NCBI RefSeq assembly: GCF_029968095.1
Contig: NZ_JASCIR010000004.1
Span: 62,001 to 126,000, forward strand
Direction of reading: 5' to 3'
DNA from: Streptomyces solicavernae
Lineage (GTDB): Bacteria > Actinomycetota > Actinomycetes > Streptomycetales > Streptomycetaceae
DNA length: 64,000 bases
Shown one piece after another: positions 52,773-63,390 of this stretch. Both the position numbers and the translations under genes were made by a program. A model generated the notes under the pieces. The model was not told where the DNA came from. It saw only the letters and a program-made list of their open reading frames with translations, and ran no database searches. How positions within the stretch are numbered: position 1 is the stretch's first letter; each line of letters begins with the position of its first letter.

Positions 52773-54164
52773 ATGAGCCGTTCCGCACACCCCGCCGGGC
52801 CCCGCCACGCCGATGTCCTGCCCGAGGGCCACTGGACCGCGCCGCCCGCCGACCTCAACGCCCTCGACCCGAAGGTCTGGTCGCGCACCGTCGAGCGCGC
52901 CGCCGAGGGCGCCGTCAGCGTCGGCGGCATCGAGGTCGCCCGGCTCGCCGAGGAGTTCGGCACCCCGGCGTACTTCCTCGACGAGGACGACTTCCGGGCC
53001 CGCTGCCGCGCCTGGCGGGACGCCTTCGGCACCGAGGCCGACGTGTTCTACGCCGGGAAGGCCTTCCTGTCCCGGGCCATCGTGCGCTGGCTGCAGGAGG
53101 AAGGGCTCAACCTCGACGTCTGCTCCGCCGGCGAGCTCACCACCGCCCTCGCCGCGGGCATGCCCGCCGAGCGGATCGCGTACCACGGCAACAACAAGAG
53201 CCCCGAGGAGATCGAGCGGGCCGTCGAGGCGGGCGTCGGGCGGATCGTGCTCGACTCCTTCCAGGAGATCGTGCGGGTCGCGCACACCGCCGAGCGGCTC
53301 GGCAAGCGGCAGCGCGTGCAGATCCGTGTGACGGTCGGCGTCGAGGCGCACACCCACGAGTTCATCGCCACCGCCCACGAGGACCAGAAGTTCGGCATCG
53401 CCCTCGCGGGCGGTCAGGCCGCCGAAGCCGTACGACGGGCGCTCAAGCTGGACGGCCTCGAACTGACCGGCATCCACTCGCACATCGGCTCGCAGATCTT
53501 CGACATGGCCGGCTTCGAGGTCTCCGCCCGGCGCGTCGTGCAGCTCCTCGCCGAGGTGCGGGACGAGCACGGCGTCGAGCTGCCGGAAATCGACCTCGGC
53601 GGCGGGCTCGGCATCGCGTACACGAGCGACGACGACCCGCGTGAGCCGCACGAGATCGCCAAGGCGCTGAGCGAGATCGTGACGCGGGAGTGCGAGTCCG
53701 CCGGGCTCGCCACGCCCCGCATCTCCGTCGAGCCGGGCCGCGCCATCGTCGGCCCGACCGCCTTCACCCTCTACCGCGTCGGCACCGTCAAGCCGCTCGA
53801 AGGACTGCGCACGTACGTGTCCGTCGACGGCGGCATGTCCGACAACATCCGCACCGCGCTCTACGACGCCGAGTACACCGTGGCCCTGGTGTCGCGCCGC
53901 TCCGACGCCGAGCCGATCCTTGTCCGGGTGGTCGGCAAGCACTGCGAGAGCGGTGACATCGTGGTGAAGGACGCGTTCCTGCCCGCCGACCTGGCGCCCG
54001 GCGACCTGATCGCCGTGCCCGCGACGGGCGCGTACTGCCGCTCCATGGCGAGCAACTACAACCACGCGCTGCGCCCGCCGGTCGTCGCCGTCAGGGACGG
54101 CGAGGCCCGAGTGATCGTGCGGCGTGAGACGGAGGAGGATCTCCTGCGTCTGGACGTCGGATGA
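52773..54164 (+). CDS. lysA: Diaminopimelate decarboxylase
   Basis: A 463-residue fold-III PLP enzyme making L-lysine from meso-diaminopimelate. The PLP Lys is in VFYAGKAFLS; HSHIGSQIFD, the GGGLGIAY phosphate loop and EPGRAIVG are all present, and the C-terminal Cys motif is HCESGDIVV. It is the last step of lysine synthesis and lies directly upstream of homoserine dehydrogenase, which competes for the same aspartate semialdehyde branch. Confidence 0.97.
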   Translation: MSRSAHPAGPRHADVLPEGHWTAPPADLNALDPKVWSRTVERAAEGAVSVGGIEVARLAEEFGTPAYFLDEDDFRARCRAWRDAFGTEADVFYAGKAFLSRAIVRWLQEEGLNLDVCSAGELTTALAAGMPAERIAYHGNNKSPEEIERAVEAGVGRIVLDSFQEIVRVAHTAERLGKRQRVQIRVTVGVEAHTHEFIATAHEDQKFGIALAGGQAAEAVRRALKLDGLELTGIHSHIGSQIFDMAGFEVSARRVVQLLAEVRDEHGVELPEIDLGGGLGIAYTSDDDPREPHEIAKALSEIVTRECESAGLATPRISVEPGRAIVGPTAFTLYRVGTVKPLEGLRTYVSVDGGMSDNIRTALYDAEYTVALVSRRSDAEPILVRVVGKHCESGDIVVKDAFLPADLAPGDLIAVPATGAYCRSMASNYNHALRPPVVAVRDGEARVIVRRETEEDLLRLDVG

Positions 54165-54292
54165 CCGAGGTCCGGCGGGGCGGGACCGACCGCCCCGTGA
54201 AATTTCCGTCTCACAATCCGGACGTAGGGTAGAAACTCCGTTCCGGTGGGTGAGACTGGTCCAACCGTAGATGTAATGAGAAGTGAGGTCGG

Positions 54293-55585
54293 ATGATGCG
54301 TACGCGTCCGCTGAAGGTCGCGCTGCTTGGCTGCGGGGTTGTCGGCTCCGAGGTGGCGCGCATCATGACGACGCACGCCGACGACCTGGCGGCCCGGATC
54401 GGCGCCCCCGTCGAGCTGGCGGGCGTGGCCGTCCGCCGCCCCGACCGGGTGCGCGAGGGCATCGACAAGTCCCTGATCACCACCGACGCCACGGCGCTCG
54501 TCAAACGCGGCGACCTGGACGTCGTGGTCGAGGTCATCGGCGGCATCGAGCCCGCGCGCACGCTGATCACCACCGCCTTCGAGCACGGCGCCTCGGTCGT
54601 CTCCGCCAACAAGGCGCTGCTCGCCCAGGACGGCGCGGCCCTGCACGAGGCCGCCGACGAGCACGACCGCGATCTGTACTACGAGGCCGCCGTCGCCGGT
54701 GCCATCCCGCTGATCCGCCCGCTGCGCGAGTCCCTCGCCGGCGACAAGATCAACCGTGTCATGGGCATCGTCAACGGCACCACCAACTTCATCCTCGACA
54801 AGATGGACTCGACCGGCGCCGGCTACCAGGAGGCCCTGGACGAGGCCACCGCGCTCGGGTACGCCGAGGCCGACCCGACGGCCGACGTCGAGGGCTTCGA
54901 CGCCGCCGCCAAGGCCGCGATCCTGGCCGGCATCGCCTTCCACACGCGCGTGCGTCTGGACGACGTGTACCGCGAGGGCATGTCCGAGGTCACCGCCGCC
55001 GACTTCGCGTCCGCGAAGGAAATGGGCTGCACCATCAAGCTGCTCGCGATCTGCGAGCGCGCCGCCGACGGCGAGTCCGTCACCGCCCGCGTGCACCCCG
55101 CGATGATCCCGCTCAGCCACCCGCTCGCCTCGGTCCGCGAGGCGTACAACGCGGTGTTCGTGGAGTCCGACGCGGCCGGCCAGCTGATGTTCTACGGCCC
55201 CGGCGCGGGCGGCGCCCCCACCGCCTCCGCGGTCCTCGGCGACCTCGTGGCCGTCTGCCGCAACAAGCTCGCCGGCGCCACCGGGCCCGGCGAATCCGCG
55301 TACACCCGACTGCCCGTGAGCCCCATGGGCGAGGTCGTGACGCGGTACCACATCAGCCTCGACGTGGCCGACAAGCCGGGCGTGCTCGCCCAGGTGGCGA
55401 CGGTCTTCGCCGAGCACGGCGTATCGATCGATACGGTGCGCCAGCAGGGCAAGGACGGCGAGGCATCGCTCGTCGTCGTCACCCACCGCGCCGCGGACGC
55501 CGCCCTCACCGGCACCGTCGACGCTCTGCGGCAGCTCGACACCGTGCGTGGTGTCGCCAGCATCATGCGTGTTGAAGGGGAGTAA
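54293..55585 (+). CDS. hom: Homoserine dehydrogenase
   Basis: A 430-residue NAD(P)-dependent enzyme reducing aspartate semialdehyde to homoserine. The N-terminal Rossmann motif is [14 protein letters not shown]; the catalytic [11 protein letters not shown] and [15 protein letters not shown] regions follow, and the C-terminal ~80 residues are an ACT domain ([24 protein letters not shown]) for threonine feedback. Start ATG 54293 or the adjacent ATG 54296. thrC follows after 7 bases. Confidence 0.97.
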   Translation: MMRTRPLKVALLGCGVVGSEVARIMTTHADDLAARIGAPVELAGVAVRRPDRVREGIDKSLITTDATALVKRGDLDVVVEVIGGIEPARTLITTAFEHGASVVSANKALLAQDGAALHEAADEHDRDLYYEAAVAGAIPLIRPLRESLAGDKINRVMGIVNGTTNFILDKMDSTGAGYQEALDEATALGYAEADPTADVEGFDAAAKAAILAGIAFHTRVRLDDVYREGMSEVTAADFASAKEMGCTIKLLAICERAADGESVTARVHPAMIPLSHPLASVREAYNAVFVESDAAGQLMFYGPGAGGAPTASAVLGDLVAVCRNKLAGATGPGESAYTRLPVSPMGEVVTRYHISLDVADKPGVLAQVATVFAEHGVSIDTVRQQGKDGEASLVVVTHRAADAALTGTVDALRQLDTVRGVASIMRVEGE

Positions 55586-55592
55586 GGAAGCC

Positions 55593-56669
55593 ATGACCGC
55601 CATCCGAACCGGCGCCCACCAGTGGCGCGGGATCATCGAGGAGTACCGCGACCGTCTCCCCGTCACCGAGACGACGCCCGTGGTCACGCTCGGCGAGGGC
55701 GGCACTCCGCTCGTCCACGCAGAGGCGCTGTCCGAACTCACCGGCTGCGAGGTGCACCTGAAGGTCGAGGGCGCCAACCCCACCGGTTCGTTCAAGGACC
55801 GCGGTATGACCATGGCCATCACCAAGGCCAAGGAGGAGGGCGCCAAGGCCGTCATCTGCGCCTCCACCGGCAACACCTCCGCCTCCGCCGCGGCGTACGC
55901 GGGCAAGGCCGGCATGGTCAGCGCCGTCCTCATCCCGCAGGGCAAGATCGCCATGGGCAAGCTCGGCCAGGCCCTGGTGCACGGCGCCAAGATCCTCCAG
56001 GTCGACGGCAACTTCGACGACTGCCTGGTGCTCGCCCGCGGCCTGAGCGAGAACTACCCGGTGGCGCTGGTCAATTCGGTCAACCCGGTCCGCATCGAGG
56101 GCCAGAAGACCGCCGCGTTCGAGATCGTGGACCGCCTCGGCGACGCCCCCGACATCCACGTCCTGCCCGTCGGCAACGCCGGCAACATCACGGCCTACTG
56201 GCGCGGGTACAAGGAGTACGCGGCCGACGGCCTCAGCTCGCACACGCCGCGCATGTGGGGCTTCCAGGCCTCCGGTTCGGCGCCGATCGTGCGCGGCGAG
56301 GTCGTCAAGGACCCGTCGACGATCGCCACCGCGATTCGCATCGGCAACCCCGCCTCCTGGGCCTTCGCCGAGGCCGCGCGGGACGAGTCGGGCGGCTTCA
56401 TCGACGAGGTGACCGACCGTCAGATCCTGCGTGCCTACAAGCTGTTGGCCTCCCGCGAGGGCGTCTTCGTGGAGCCCGCGTCGGCCGCCTCCGTCGCCGG
56501 TCTGCTGAAGGCCGCCGAGGACGGCAGGCTCGACAAGGGGCAGCGCATCGTCTGCACGGTCACGGGCAACGGCCTGAAGGACCCGGACTGGGCCGTCGCC
56601 GGCGCCCCCCAGCCCGTCACCGTCCCGGTCGACGCCGCGGCCGCCGCCGAGCGCCTCGGCCTGGCCTGA
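55593..56669 (+). CDS. thrC: Threonine synthase
   Basis: A 358-residue PLP enzyme converting O-phosphohomoserine to threonine. The PLP Lys is in [14 protein letters not shown], and the phosphate loop is [12 protein letters not shown]. It is the short class without the large N-terminal extension. AAGGAAG precedes ATG 55593. A hairpin after the stop may limit readthrough to thrB, which has a 311-bp leader of its own. Confidence 0.97.
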   Translation: MTAIRTGAHQWRGIIEEYRDRLPVTETTPVVTLGEGGTPLVHAEALSELTGCEVHLKVEGANPTGSFKDRGMTMAITKAKEEGAKAVICASTGNTSASAAAYAGKAGMVSAVLIPQGKIAMGKLGQALVHGAKILQVDGNFDDCLVLARGLSENYPVALVNSVNPVRIEGQKTAAFEIVDRLGDAPDIHVLPVGNAGNITAYWRGYKEYAADGLSSHTPRMWGFQASGSAPIVRGEVVKDPSTIATAIRIGNPASWAFAEAARDESGGFIDEVTDRQILRAYKLLASREGVFVEPASAASVAGLLKAAEDGRLDKGQRIVCTVTGNGLKDPDWAVAGAPQPVTVPVDAAAAAERLGLA

Positions 56670-56980
56670 CGCCTGGCACAACTGCCGGTGTGAACGGCGC
56701 CTGTTGGGGGCATCCCTTCGAGCGGGTGCCCCTGCGGGCGGATGTCTCAGGGCATAACCCGCATTCCCTGACAGGGGGTGCACAGGGGGCTTACGACACG
56801 CATCGTGCGCCTCCTGTGCGCCCTGTGTCGCCACTGAACCTTCCTTCGATAGGCTGTACCGAACCCGCCTGCCGCATATGCCGCGGTGCCGCCGGTAGCG
56901 GCCTTCGGGTATTTCCGTAACTCAGTCGTTTCCCTTGCGAGAGCACGAACTCGCAGTTCAACAAGGAGAGTCATCGAGCG
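56670..56980. other. Intergenic region between thrC and thrB
   Basis: GGGGCATCCC (56707-56716) and GGGTGCCCC (56724-56732) form a probable thrC terminator. Farther on, TAGGCT near 56852 is a possible -10 box for thrB, and AACAAGGAGAG supplies the ribosome site. No leader peptide rich in Thr or Ile codons was recognised. Confidence 0.5.
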
Positions 56981-57898
56981 ATGGCCGGTCCCGCATTCCG
57001 CGCCGCCGCCGTCCGGGTGCGCGTCCCCGCCACCAGCGCCAACCTCGGCCCGGGCTTCGACGCCCTCGGCCTGTCGCTGGGTCTGTACGACGACGTCGTA
57101 GTCCGGGTGGCCGATTCCGGTCTGCACGTCGACATCGCAGGCGAGGGCTCCGACACCCTCCCGCGCGACGAGAAGCATCTGCTCGTACGCTCCCTGCGCA
57201 CCGCCTTCGACCTGCTCGGCGGCCAGCCCCGCGGCCTTGAGGTGGTCTGCGCCAACCGCATTCCGCACGGCCGCGGCCTCGGCTCCTCGTCCGCCGCGAT
57301 CTGCGCCGGCATCGTCGCCGCGCGGGCCGTGACCATAGGGGGTGACGTCAAGCTGGACGACACCGCGCTGCTCGAACTCGCCACGGAGATCGAGGGGCAC
57401 CCCGACAACGTCGCCGCCTGCCTGCTCGGCGGCTTCACGCTCTCCTGGATGGAGGGCGGATCGGCGCGCGCGATCAGGATGGACCCCGCCGATTCCGTCG
57501 TTCCGGTGGTTTTCGTACCGGGCAAGCCGGTCCTCACCGAGACCGCCCGCGGACTGCTCCCGCGCACCGTCCCGCACGTCGACGCCGCGGCCAACGCGGG
57601 CCGGGCCGCCCTGCTCGTCGAGGCGCTCACCCGGCGCCCCGAGCTGCTGCTCGCGGCCACCGAGGACCGGCTGCACCAGGAGTACCGCGCCCCCGCCATG
57701 CCGTCGAGCGTCGCCCTGGTGGAGCGGCTGCGCGCGGACGGGGTCCCCGCGGTCATCTCCGGCGCGGGCCCGACGGTCCTGGCGCTGGCGGAGAGCAGCA
57801 CGGCCGACAAGGTCGCCACGCTCGCGGGCGAGGGCTGGGCGGCCAACCGCCTCGCCCTCGACGCTACGGGCGCGAGCGTGCTGCCGCTTGCGCCCTGA
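56981..57898 (+). CDS. thrB: Homoserine kinase
   Basis: A 305-residue GHMP kinase phosphorylating homoserine. N-terminal VRVPATSANLGPGFDALGL, the ATP-binding PHGRGLGSSSAAICAGIVAA motif and the C-terminal VISGAGPTVLAL motif are intact. AAGGAGAG lies before the ATG. It completes threonine synthesis with hom and thrC. Confidence 0.97.
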   Translation: MAGPAFRAAAVRVRVPATSANLGPGFDALGLSLGLYDDVVVRVADSGLHVDIAGEGSDTLPRDEKHLLVRSLRTAFDLLGGQPRGLEVVCANRIPHGRGLGSSSAAICAGIVAARAVTIGGDVKLDDTALLELATEIEGHPDNVAACLLGGFTLSWMEGGSARAIRMDPADSVVPVVFVPGKPVLTETARGLLPRTVPHVDAAANAGRAALLVEALTRRPELLLAATEDRLHQEYRAPAMPSSVALVERLRADGVPAVISGAGPTVLALAESSTADKVATLAGEGWAANRLALDATGASVLPLAP

Positions 57899-58282
57899 TA
57901 CGCGAATGCCGGAGCAAGAGAGGGGGAATATTTGTTGGATCCGGTAGTGTTAACCTCAAGTCTGCACCCGAGCCCTGATGGGCGTGGTGCCTCGTGTCCC
58001 TGTCAGGTAAGCAGGGGACAGACCTTCTTCCGGGAGCCCCCGAACTGTTCGATGGCACGCATCGAGCGGCACTGAGCACGCTCCGGAGTCGGTGCGACCG
58101 ATCCGAGTGACACAGCACGAACCGGTGTCACGGATTCGGGAAGCGCCGTCATCAATGAATTCTTCCGCCACTTCCGGCGGGACCACCGCCCCGGCAGGTC
58201 CGCACCACACAGGCACCCGCCGGACAGCACAACCGGTCGCCGAGCCAGACAGGCCGACGTCCGCTCCAGGGAAGGACCCTTC
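57899..58282 (+). promoter_or_regulatory. Promoter and long leader of rho
   Basis: A 384-base non-coding stretch. GGGAAT at 57924-57929 and GTT at 57949-57951 are separated by 19 bases, one more than the sigma-R consensus; TAGTGT at 57945-57950 is an alternative -10 box. The remaining ~330-base leader has hairpins, e.g. TGTCCCTG...CAGGGGACA near 57995-58022. Long leaders are known for rho genes and allow autoregulation (inference). Confidence 0.45.
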
Positions 58283-60310
58283 GTGAGCGACACCACCGAT
58301 CTGATGGGCGTGACTGCCGACAACGCGGTCGACACCGCCGGCGCGCCCGCCACGGACGCCTCTGCCGCGCCTGCCACCGGTGCTTCGGCCGGCACGCGGC
58401 GGCGCCGCGGCACCGGCCTTGAGGGCATGGTGCTGGCCGAGCTTCAGCAGGTCGCATCGGGCCTCGGGATCAGGGGCACCGCGCGGATGCGCAAGAGCCA
58501 GCTGATCGACGTCATCAAGGAGGCCCAGGCCGCCGGAGGCTCCGCCCCCGCCAAGTCGACGGGTGACGCCGAGACCAAGCCCAAGCGCCGGGCCACCTCC
58601 AAGGCCCGTACCGGCGAGACCGAGAGCGCCGGCAAGGCGCCGCAGGCCGAGAAGGCCGAGAAGCCCGCCAAGACGGAGAAGTCTCAGAAGGCGGAGAAGG
58701 CCGAGAAGCCCGCCGCCCAGCAGCAGATCGACATCCCGGGCCAGCCGGCCTCCGACGACGCCCCCGCAGGTGAGCGCCGCGGCCGCCGTCGCGCCACCGC
58801 CGAGGCCGGCGCCCCCGAGGGCCAGGCCGAGTCGAAGCCCGAGGCGAAGACCGAGGCCGCGGACTCCCGTTCCGAGCGCGCCGAGGGCGCCGCGGACAGC
58901 GCCGAGGGCCGCGGCCGTGACCGCGACCGCGGTGACCGCGGCAACCGCCGCGACCGCGGCAACCGCCGCAACAAGGGCGACGACCAGGGTGGCCAGGGCG
59001 GCGGCCAGGGCCGTCAGCAGCAGGGCGGCGGCGGCCGTCAGGACCGTCGGGCCGATGAAGACGGGGACGAGTTCGAGGGCGGCCGGCGCGGTCGCCGCGG
59101 CCGCTACCGCGACCGCCGTGGCCGTCGCGGCCGTGACGACGCGGGCGAGCCGCAGCTGTCCGAGGACGACGTCCTGATCCCCGTCGCGGGCATCCTGGAC
59201 ATCCTCGACAACTACGCGTTCATCCGTACGTCCGGCTACCTGCCCGGCCCGAACGACGTGTACGTCTCCCTCGCCCAGGTCCGCAAGAACGGTCTGCGCA
59301 AGGGCGACCACGTCACCGGCGCCGTGCGCCAGCCCAAGGACGGCGAGCGGCGCGAGAAGTTCAACGCGCTCGTCCGCCTCGACTCCGTGAACGGCATGGC
59401 GCCCGAAACCGGCCGCGGCCGCCCGGAGTTCAACAAGCTGACGCCCCTGTACCCGCAGGAGCGGCTGCGCCTGGAGAACGAGCCCGGCGCCCTGTCGACC
59501 CGGATCATCGACCTCGTGTCGCCGATCGGCAAGGGCCAGCGCGGTCTGATCGTGGCCCCGCCGAAGACCGGCAAGACCATGATCCTGCAGGCCATCGCCA
59601 ACGCGATCACGCACAACAGCCCCGAGTGTCACCTCATGGTCGTCCTCGTCGACGAGCGGCCCGAGGAAGTCACCGACATGCAGCGGTCGGTGAAGGGCGA
59701 GGTCATCTCCTCGACCTTCGACCGTCCCGCCGAGGACCACACCACCGTCGCCGAGCTGGCCATCGAGCGCGCCAAGCGCCTCGTCGAGCTGGGTCACGAC
59801 GTGGTCGTCCTGCTCGACTCGATCACCCGCCTCGGCCGTGCGTACAACCTCGCGGCCCCGGCCTCCGGGCGCATCCTGTCCGGTGGTGTCGACTCGACCG
59901 CGCTGTACCCGCCGAAGCGCTTCTTCGGTGCCGCGCGGAACATCGAGGACGGCGGCTCGCTGACCATCCTGGCCACCGCGCTCGTCGAGACCGGCTCGCG
60001 CATGGACGAGGTGATCTTCGAGGAGTTCAAGGGCACCGGCAACATGGAGCTCAAGCTCGACCGGAAGCTCTCGGACAAGCGCATCTTCCCGGCCGTCGAC
60101 GTCGACGCCTCCTCCACCCGCAAGGAGGAAATCCTCCTGAACGGTGAGGAGTTGAGCATCGTCTGGAAGCTGCGCCGGGTGCTGCACGCGCTCGACTCGC
60201 AGCAGGCGATCGAGCTGCTTCTCGACAAGATGAAGCAGACGAAGTCGAACGCCGAGTTCCTGATGCAGATCGCCAAGACCACGCCCACCCCGGGCAACGG
60301 CAACGACTGA
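58283..60310 (+). CDS. rho: Transcription termination factor Rho, with actinobacterial N-terminal insertion
   Basis: A 675-residue RNA-dependent ATPase, against ~420 in E. coli. The N-terminal SAP-like helix ([18 protein letters not shown]) is separated from the RNA-binding fold ([19 protein letters not shown]) by ~210 residues of Lys/Glu/Ala- then Arg/Gly/Asp-rich sequence. The motor has P-loop PPKTGKT, Walker [12 protein letters not shown] and Q/R loops. The insertion is known in high-GC actinobacteria, where it adds RNA contacts. GTG start behind GGAAGGA. Confidence 0.97.
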   Translation: MSDTTDLMGVTADNAVDTAGAPATDASAAPATGASAGTRRRRGTGLEGMVLAELQQVASGLGIRGTARMRKSQLIDVIKEAQAAGGSAPAKSTGDAETKPKRRATSKARTGETESAGKAPQAEKAEKPAKTEKSQKAEKAEKPAAQQQIDIPGQPASDDAPAGERRGRRRATAEAGAPEGQAESKPEAKTEAADSRSERAEGAADSAEGRGRDRDRGDRGNRRDRGNRRNKGDDQGGQGGGQGRQQQGGGGRQDRRADEDGDEFEGGRRGRRGRYRDRRGRRGRDDAGEPQLSEDDVLIPVAGILDILDNYAFIRTSGYLPGPNDVYVSLAQVRKNGLRKGDHVTGAVRQPKDGERREKFNALVRLDSVNGMAPETGRGRPEFNKLTPLYPQERLRLENEPGALSTRIIDLVSPIGKGQRGLIVAPPKTGKTMILQAIANAITHNSPECHLMVVLVDERPEEVTDMQRSVKGEVISSTFDRPAEDHTTVAELAIERAKRLVELGHDVVVLLDSITRLGRAYNLAAPASGRILSGGVDSTALYPPKRFFGAARNIEDGGSLTILATALVETGSRMDEVIFEEFKGTGNMELKLDRKLSDKRIFPAVDVDASSTRKEEILLNGEELSIVWKLRRVLHALDSQQAIELLLDKMKQTKSNAEFLMQIAKTTPTPGNGND

Positions 60311-60331
60311 CCGGGTCCAGCGGACCCTCGG

Positions 60332-60374
60332 AAGTCCCGCCTCGTCACGATGGTGACCAGGCGGGACTTTCTTT
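60332..60374 (+). terminator. Rho-independent terminator after rho
   Basis: AAGTCCCGCCT...AGGCGGGACTT with an inner TCAC/GTGA pair, followed by TCTTT. The gap from 60311 to 60673 contains this and the LCP promoter, and no gene. Confidence 0.85.
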
Positions 60375-60551
60375 GTGCGGGGCCCGCTGCCCCGAGACCT
60401 TTCCCACAGCTCAGCGCCCCCTCGGGACGGCCCCTCAAGGCCCGCTCCGTACCGCGACCGTGCAGGTGAGAGCGGTTACCCGGACGGGCGCGAAAGGACG
60501 GTTCCCGGGCAGCTCGGGCCCTTCGGCCTTACGGAGCGCTTAACGCCCTGT

Positions 60552-60578
60552 GCAACCCTTTTTCGGGATTCGACGTCT
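60552..60578 (+). promoter_or_regulatory. Sigma-E-like promoter of the LCP gene
   Basis: GCAACC (60552-60557), 16 bases, then CGTCT (60574-60578) matches the pattern I know for Streptomyces cell-envelope-stress sigma-E promoters. It predicts a start near 60585 and an ~88-base leader. The downstream gene is a cell-wall enzyme, which fits. Confidence 0.7.
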
Positions 60579-60673
60579 GACCAGTGGATGCACCAAAGCG
60601 CCGCGTAAAGGTGGCGTCGAGCCGTCAGACCCTGAGAGCAGGGGGTACCCGACGACCGAGGACTGAGGAGCAC

Positions 60674-61798
60674 ATGGCCGACGAGAGCGACGATCCCGGT
60701 ACGGTGCAGCGCCGACGCGACAAGGGCGCCACCGGAACGCGCCGCAAGCGCCGGGGGCGCAGCAAGGCCCTGGCAGTCACCGCCTGGGCCGCGGCCTCCG
60801 TGGTGCTCGCCGGAGGCATCGGCCTCGGCTACGTCTACTTCAAGCTGAACGGCAACATCAACGGCGTCGACATCAACGCCGCGCTCGGCACCGACCGGCC
60901 CGACGACGTCGACAACGGCTCGATGGACATCCTCGTCCTCGGCTCCGACTCCCGCGACGGCGCCAACTCCAAGTACGGCGGCGCCGGGCAGGAGGGCGCC
61001 CGCTCGGACACCGCGATGGTCGTGCACGTCTACGAGGGCCACAAGAAGGCAAGCGTGGTCTCCATCCCCCGCGACACCCTGGTCACCAGGCCGGCGTGCA
61101 CGACGGAGGCCGGGACGAGAGACCCCGGCGGGCCGCACCACATGTTCAACGAGTCGTACTCGGTGGGCGGCCCCGCCTGCGCGGTGAAGACCGTCGAGAA
61201 GATGTCCGGCATCCGCATGGACCACTATCTGGAGGTCGACTTCACCGGCTTCAAGAAGCTCATCGACGAGCTCGGCGGCGTGGACGTCACCACCGAGAAG
61301 GCCATCTCCGACCCGGACAGCCACCTGAACCTGGCGGCCGGCACCCACACCCTCGACGGCGAGCAGGCCCTCGGCCTGGTCCGCACCCGGCACGCGGTGG
61401 GCGACGGCGGCGACCTCGGCCGCATACAGCTCCAGCAGGCCTTCATCAAGGCGCTGCTCGACCAGATCAAGGACGTCGGCGTCTTCACCAGCCCGAAGAA
61501 GCTGTACGACCTCGCGGACACGGCCACCAGGACGGTCACCACCGACTCCGAGCTGGACGACGTCAAGAGCCTGATCGGCTTCGCCAACAGCCTCAAGGGC
61601 ATCGAGTCGAACGACATGAAGATGGTGACGCTCCCCGTCACGTACGACCCGAACGACCCGAACCGCGTCCTGCCGCTGGAGCCGCAGGGCAAGCAGGTCT
61701 GGGCCGCCCTGCGCGCCGACCGGCCGATCCCCGCCTCCGCGACGAAGGGCTCGGCGGGCGACAAGGGGGAGGCGGGCACCGTGGTGAGCAGCAAGTAG
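60674..61798 (+). CDS. LytR-CpsA-Psr (LCP) family cell-wall polymer ligase
   Basis: A 374-residue membrane-anchored protein. A basic N-terminus precedes one membrane segment (~32-55). The LCP domain has MDILVLGSDSRDG, the Arg-containing VVSIPRDTLV, LEVDFTGFKKLIDELGGVDV and GEQALGLVRTRH. Such enzymes attach teichoic-acid-like or other anionic polymers to peptidoglycan from polyprenyl carriers. GAGGAGCAC precedes the ATG. Sigma-E-type control is indicated upstream. Confidence 0.93.
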   Translation: MADESDDPGTVQRRRDKGATGTRRKRRGRSKALAVTAWAAASVVLAGGIGLGYVYFKLNGNINGVDINAALGTDRPDDVDNGSMDILVLGSDSRDGANSKYGGAGQEGARSDTAMVVHVYEGHKKASVVSIPRDTLVTRPACTTEAGTRDPGGPHHMFNESYSVGGPACAVKTVEKMSGIRMDHYLEVDFTGFKKLIDELGGVDVTTEKAISDPDSHLNLAAGTHTLDGEQALGLVRTRHAVGDGGDLGRIQLQQAFIKALLDQIKDVGVFTSPKKLYDLADTATRTVTTDSELDDVKSLIGFANSLKGIESNDMKMVTLPVTYDPNDPNRVLPLEPQGKQVWAALRADRPIPASATKGSAGDKGEAGTVVSSK

Positions 61799-61827
61799 CG
61801 CGCGGGCCGACAGTGCGGGACAGCGCT

Positions 61828-61854
61828 GGGAATAACCCGCCCCCACCCCCCGTT
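61828..61854 (+). promoter_or_regulatory. Sigma-R promoter of rpmE
   Basis: GGGAAT (61828-61833), exactly 18 bases, then GTT (61852-61854) is the full consensus of the Streptomyces disulfide-stress sigma factor SigR. rpmE is an established SigR target in S. coelicolor. The start codon is about 105 bases downstream. Confidence 0.88.
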
Positions 61855-61958
61855 TTGGGGGATGCGGCCCAGTCCTGGCAGACTGGTACGTCGGCCCCGG
61901 TTCACGCACCCGCATCCCGCGTCTGCGACCCGGCGCCCTCCCGGAACTAGGAGACACC

Positions 61959-62183
61959 TTGAAGCGCGACATTCACCCCGAGTACGTCGAGACCCAGGTC
62001 AGCTGCACCTGCGGCGCGTCGTTCACCACCCGCAGCACGATCTCCAGCGGCACCGTCCGCGCCGAGGTCTGCTCCGAGTGCCACCCGTTCTACACGGGCA
62101 AGCAGAAGATCCTCGACACCGGTGGCCGCGTGGCCCGCTTCGAGGCCCGCTTCGGCAAGGCCGCCGGCTCCGCCAAGAAGTAG
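61959..62183 (+). CDS. rpmE: 50S ribosomal protein L31 (zinc-binding form)
   Basis: A 74-residue L31 with the zinc ligands CTC (Cys16, Cys18) and CSEC (Cys38, Cys41), so it is the Zn-containing type. It begins with TTG behind AGGAGA. SigR control and the thiol ligands fit a model in which oxidative stress renews L31. A strong terminator follows immediately. Confidence 0.97.
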   Translation: MKRDIHPEYVETQVSCTCGASFTTRSTISSGTVRAEVCSECHPFYTGKQKILDTGGRVARFEARFGKAAGSAKK

Positions 62184-62193
62184 CGAGCCACAG

Positions 62194-62242
62194 CGCCGGT
62201 CCTCGGTCGCTCCCGCCCGGGGCGACGAGGACCGGCGTTTTT
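62194..62242 (+). terminator. Rho-independent terminator after rpmE
   Basis: CGCCGGTCCTCG (62194-62205) pairs perfectly with CGAGGACCGGCG (62226-62237), followed by five Ts. prfA begins 40 bases later, so some readthrough or a promoter inside the gap is needed for it. Confidence 0.92.
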
Positions 62243-62281
62243 GGTCGTTCCCTTCCCTTTTACGTACACAGGAGCCCGGAG

Positions 62282-63358
62282 ATGTTCGAGGCGGTCGAGG
62301 ACCTGATCGGTGAGCACGCCGATCTTGAGAAGCAGCTCGCCGACCCTTCGGTCCACGCGGACCAGGCAAACGCGCGCAAGCTCAACAAGCGCTACGCCGA
62401 GCTGACCCCGATCGTCGGCACGTACCGCTCCTGGAGGCAGACCGGGGACGACATCGAGACGGCCCGTGAACTGGCCGCAGACGACCCGGAGTTCGCCGCC
62501 GAGGTCAAGGAGCTTGAGGAGCAGCGCGAGGAGCTCACCGAGAAGCTGCGCCTGCTGCTCGTGCCGCGCGACCCGTCCGACGACAAGGACGTCCTCCTGG
62601 AGATCAAGGCGGGCGCGGGCGGTGACGAGTCGGCGCTGTTCGCCGGCGACCTCCTTCGGATGTATCTGCGGTACGCGGAGCGCATCGGCTGGAAGACCGA
62701 GATCATCGACTCCACCGAGTCCGAGCTCGGCGGCTACAAGGACGTCCAGGTCGCCGTCAAGACCAAGGGCGGCCAGACCCCCGAACCGGGGAACGGCGTC
62801 TGGGCGCGGATGAAGTACGAGGGCGGGGTGCACCGCGTGCAGCGGGTGCCGTCGACCGAGTCGCAGGGCCGCATCCACACCTCCGCCGCCGGCGTGCTCG
62901 TCACGCCCGAGGCCGAGGAGGTCGACGTCGAGATCCACGCCAACGACCTGCGGATCGACGTGTACCGCTCGTCCGGCCCCGGCGGCCAGTCCGTCAACAC
63001 CACGGACTCCGCCGTACGCATCACGCACATCCCGACCGGTGTCGTGGCCTCCTGCCAGAACGAGAAGTCCCAGCTGCAGAACAAGGAGCAGGCGATGCGT
63101 ATCCTGCGCTCCAGGCTGCTCGCCGCGGCGCAGGAGGAGGCCGAGTCCAAGGCCGCCGACGCCCGCCGCAGCCAGGTCCGCACGGTCGACCGCTCCGAGA
63201 AGATCCGTACGTACAACTTCCCGGAGAACCGGATCTCCGACCACCGGGTGGGCTTCAAGGCGTACAACTTGGACCAGGTGCTCGACGGCGACCTGAACGC
63301 GGTCATCCAGGCCTGCGTCGACGCGGACTCCGCGGCGAAGCTCGCGGCCGCGCAGTAA
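62282..63358 (+). CDS. prfA: Peptide chain release factor 1
   Basis: A 358-residue class I release factor. The GGQ motif is at residues 234-236 ([13 protein letters not shown]); the codon-recognition region is in the middle domain. It hydrolyses peptidyl-tRNA at UAA and UAG codons. ATG 62282 has AGGAGCCCGGAG upstream. Its Gln is methylated by PrmC, encoded 32 bases downstream. Confidence 0.97.
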   Translation: MFEAVEDLIGEHADLEKQLADPSVHADQANARKLNKRYAELTPIVGTYRSWRQTGDDIETARELAADDPEFAAEVKELEEQREELTEKLRLLLVPRDPSDDKDVLLEIKAGAGGDESALFAGDLLRMYLRYAERIGWKTEIIDSTESELGGYKDVQVAVKTKGGQTPEPGNGVWARMKYEGGVHRVQRVPSTESQGRIHTSAAGVLVTPEAEEVDVEIHANDLRIDVYRSSGPGGQSVNTTDSAVRITHIPTGVVASCQNEKSQLQNKEQAMRILRSRLLAAAQEEAESKAADARRSQVRTVDRSEKIRTYNFPENRISDHRVGFKAYNLDQVLDGDLNAVIQACVDADSAAKLAAAQ

Positions 63359-63390
63359 GCCCCCTCGCATACGAACTCCGGAGGACGAGC

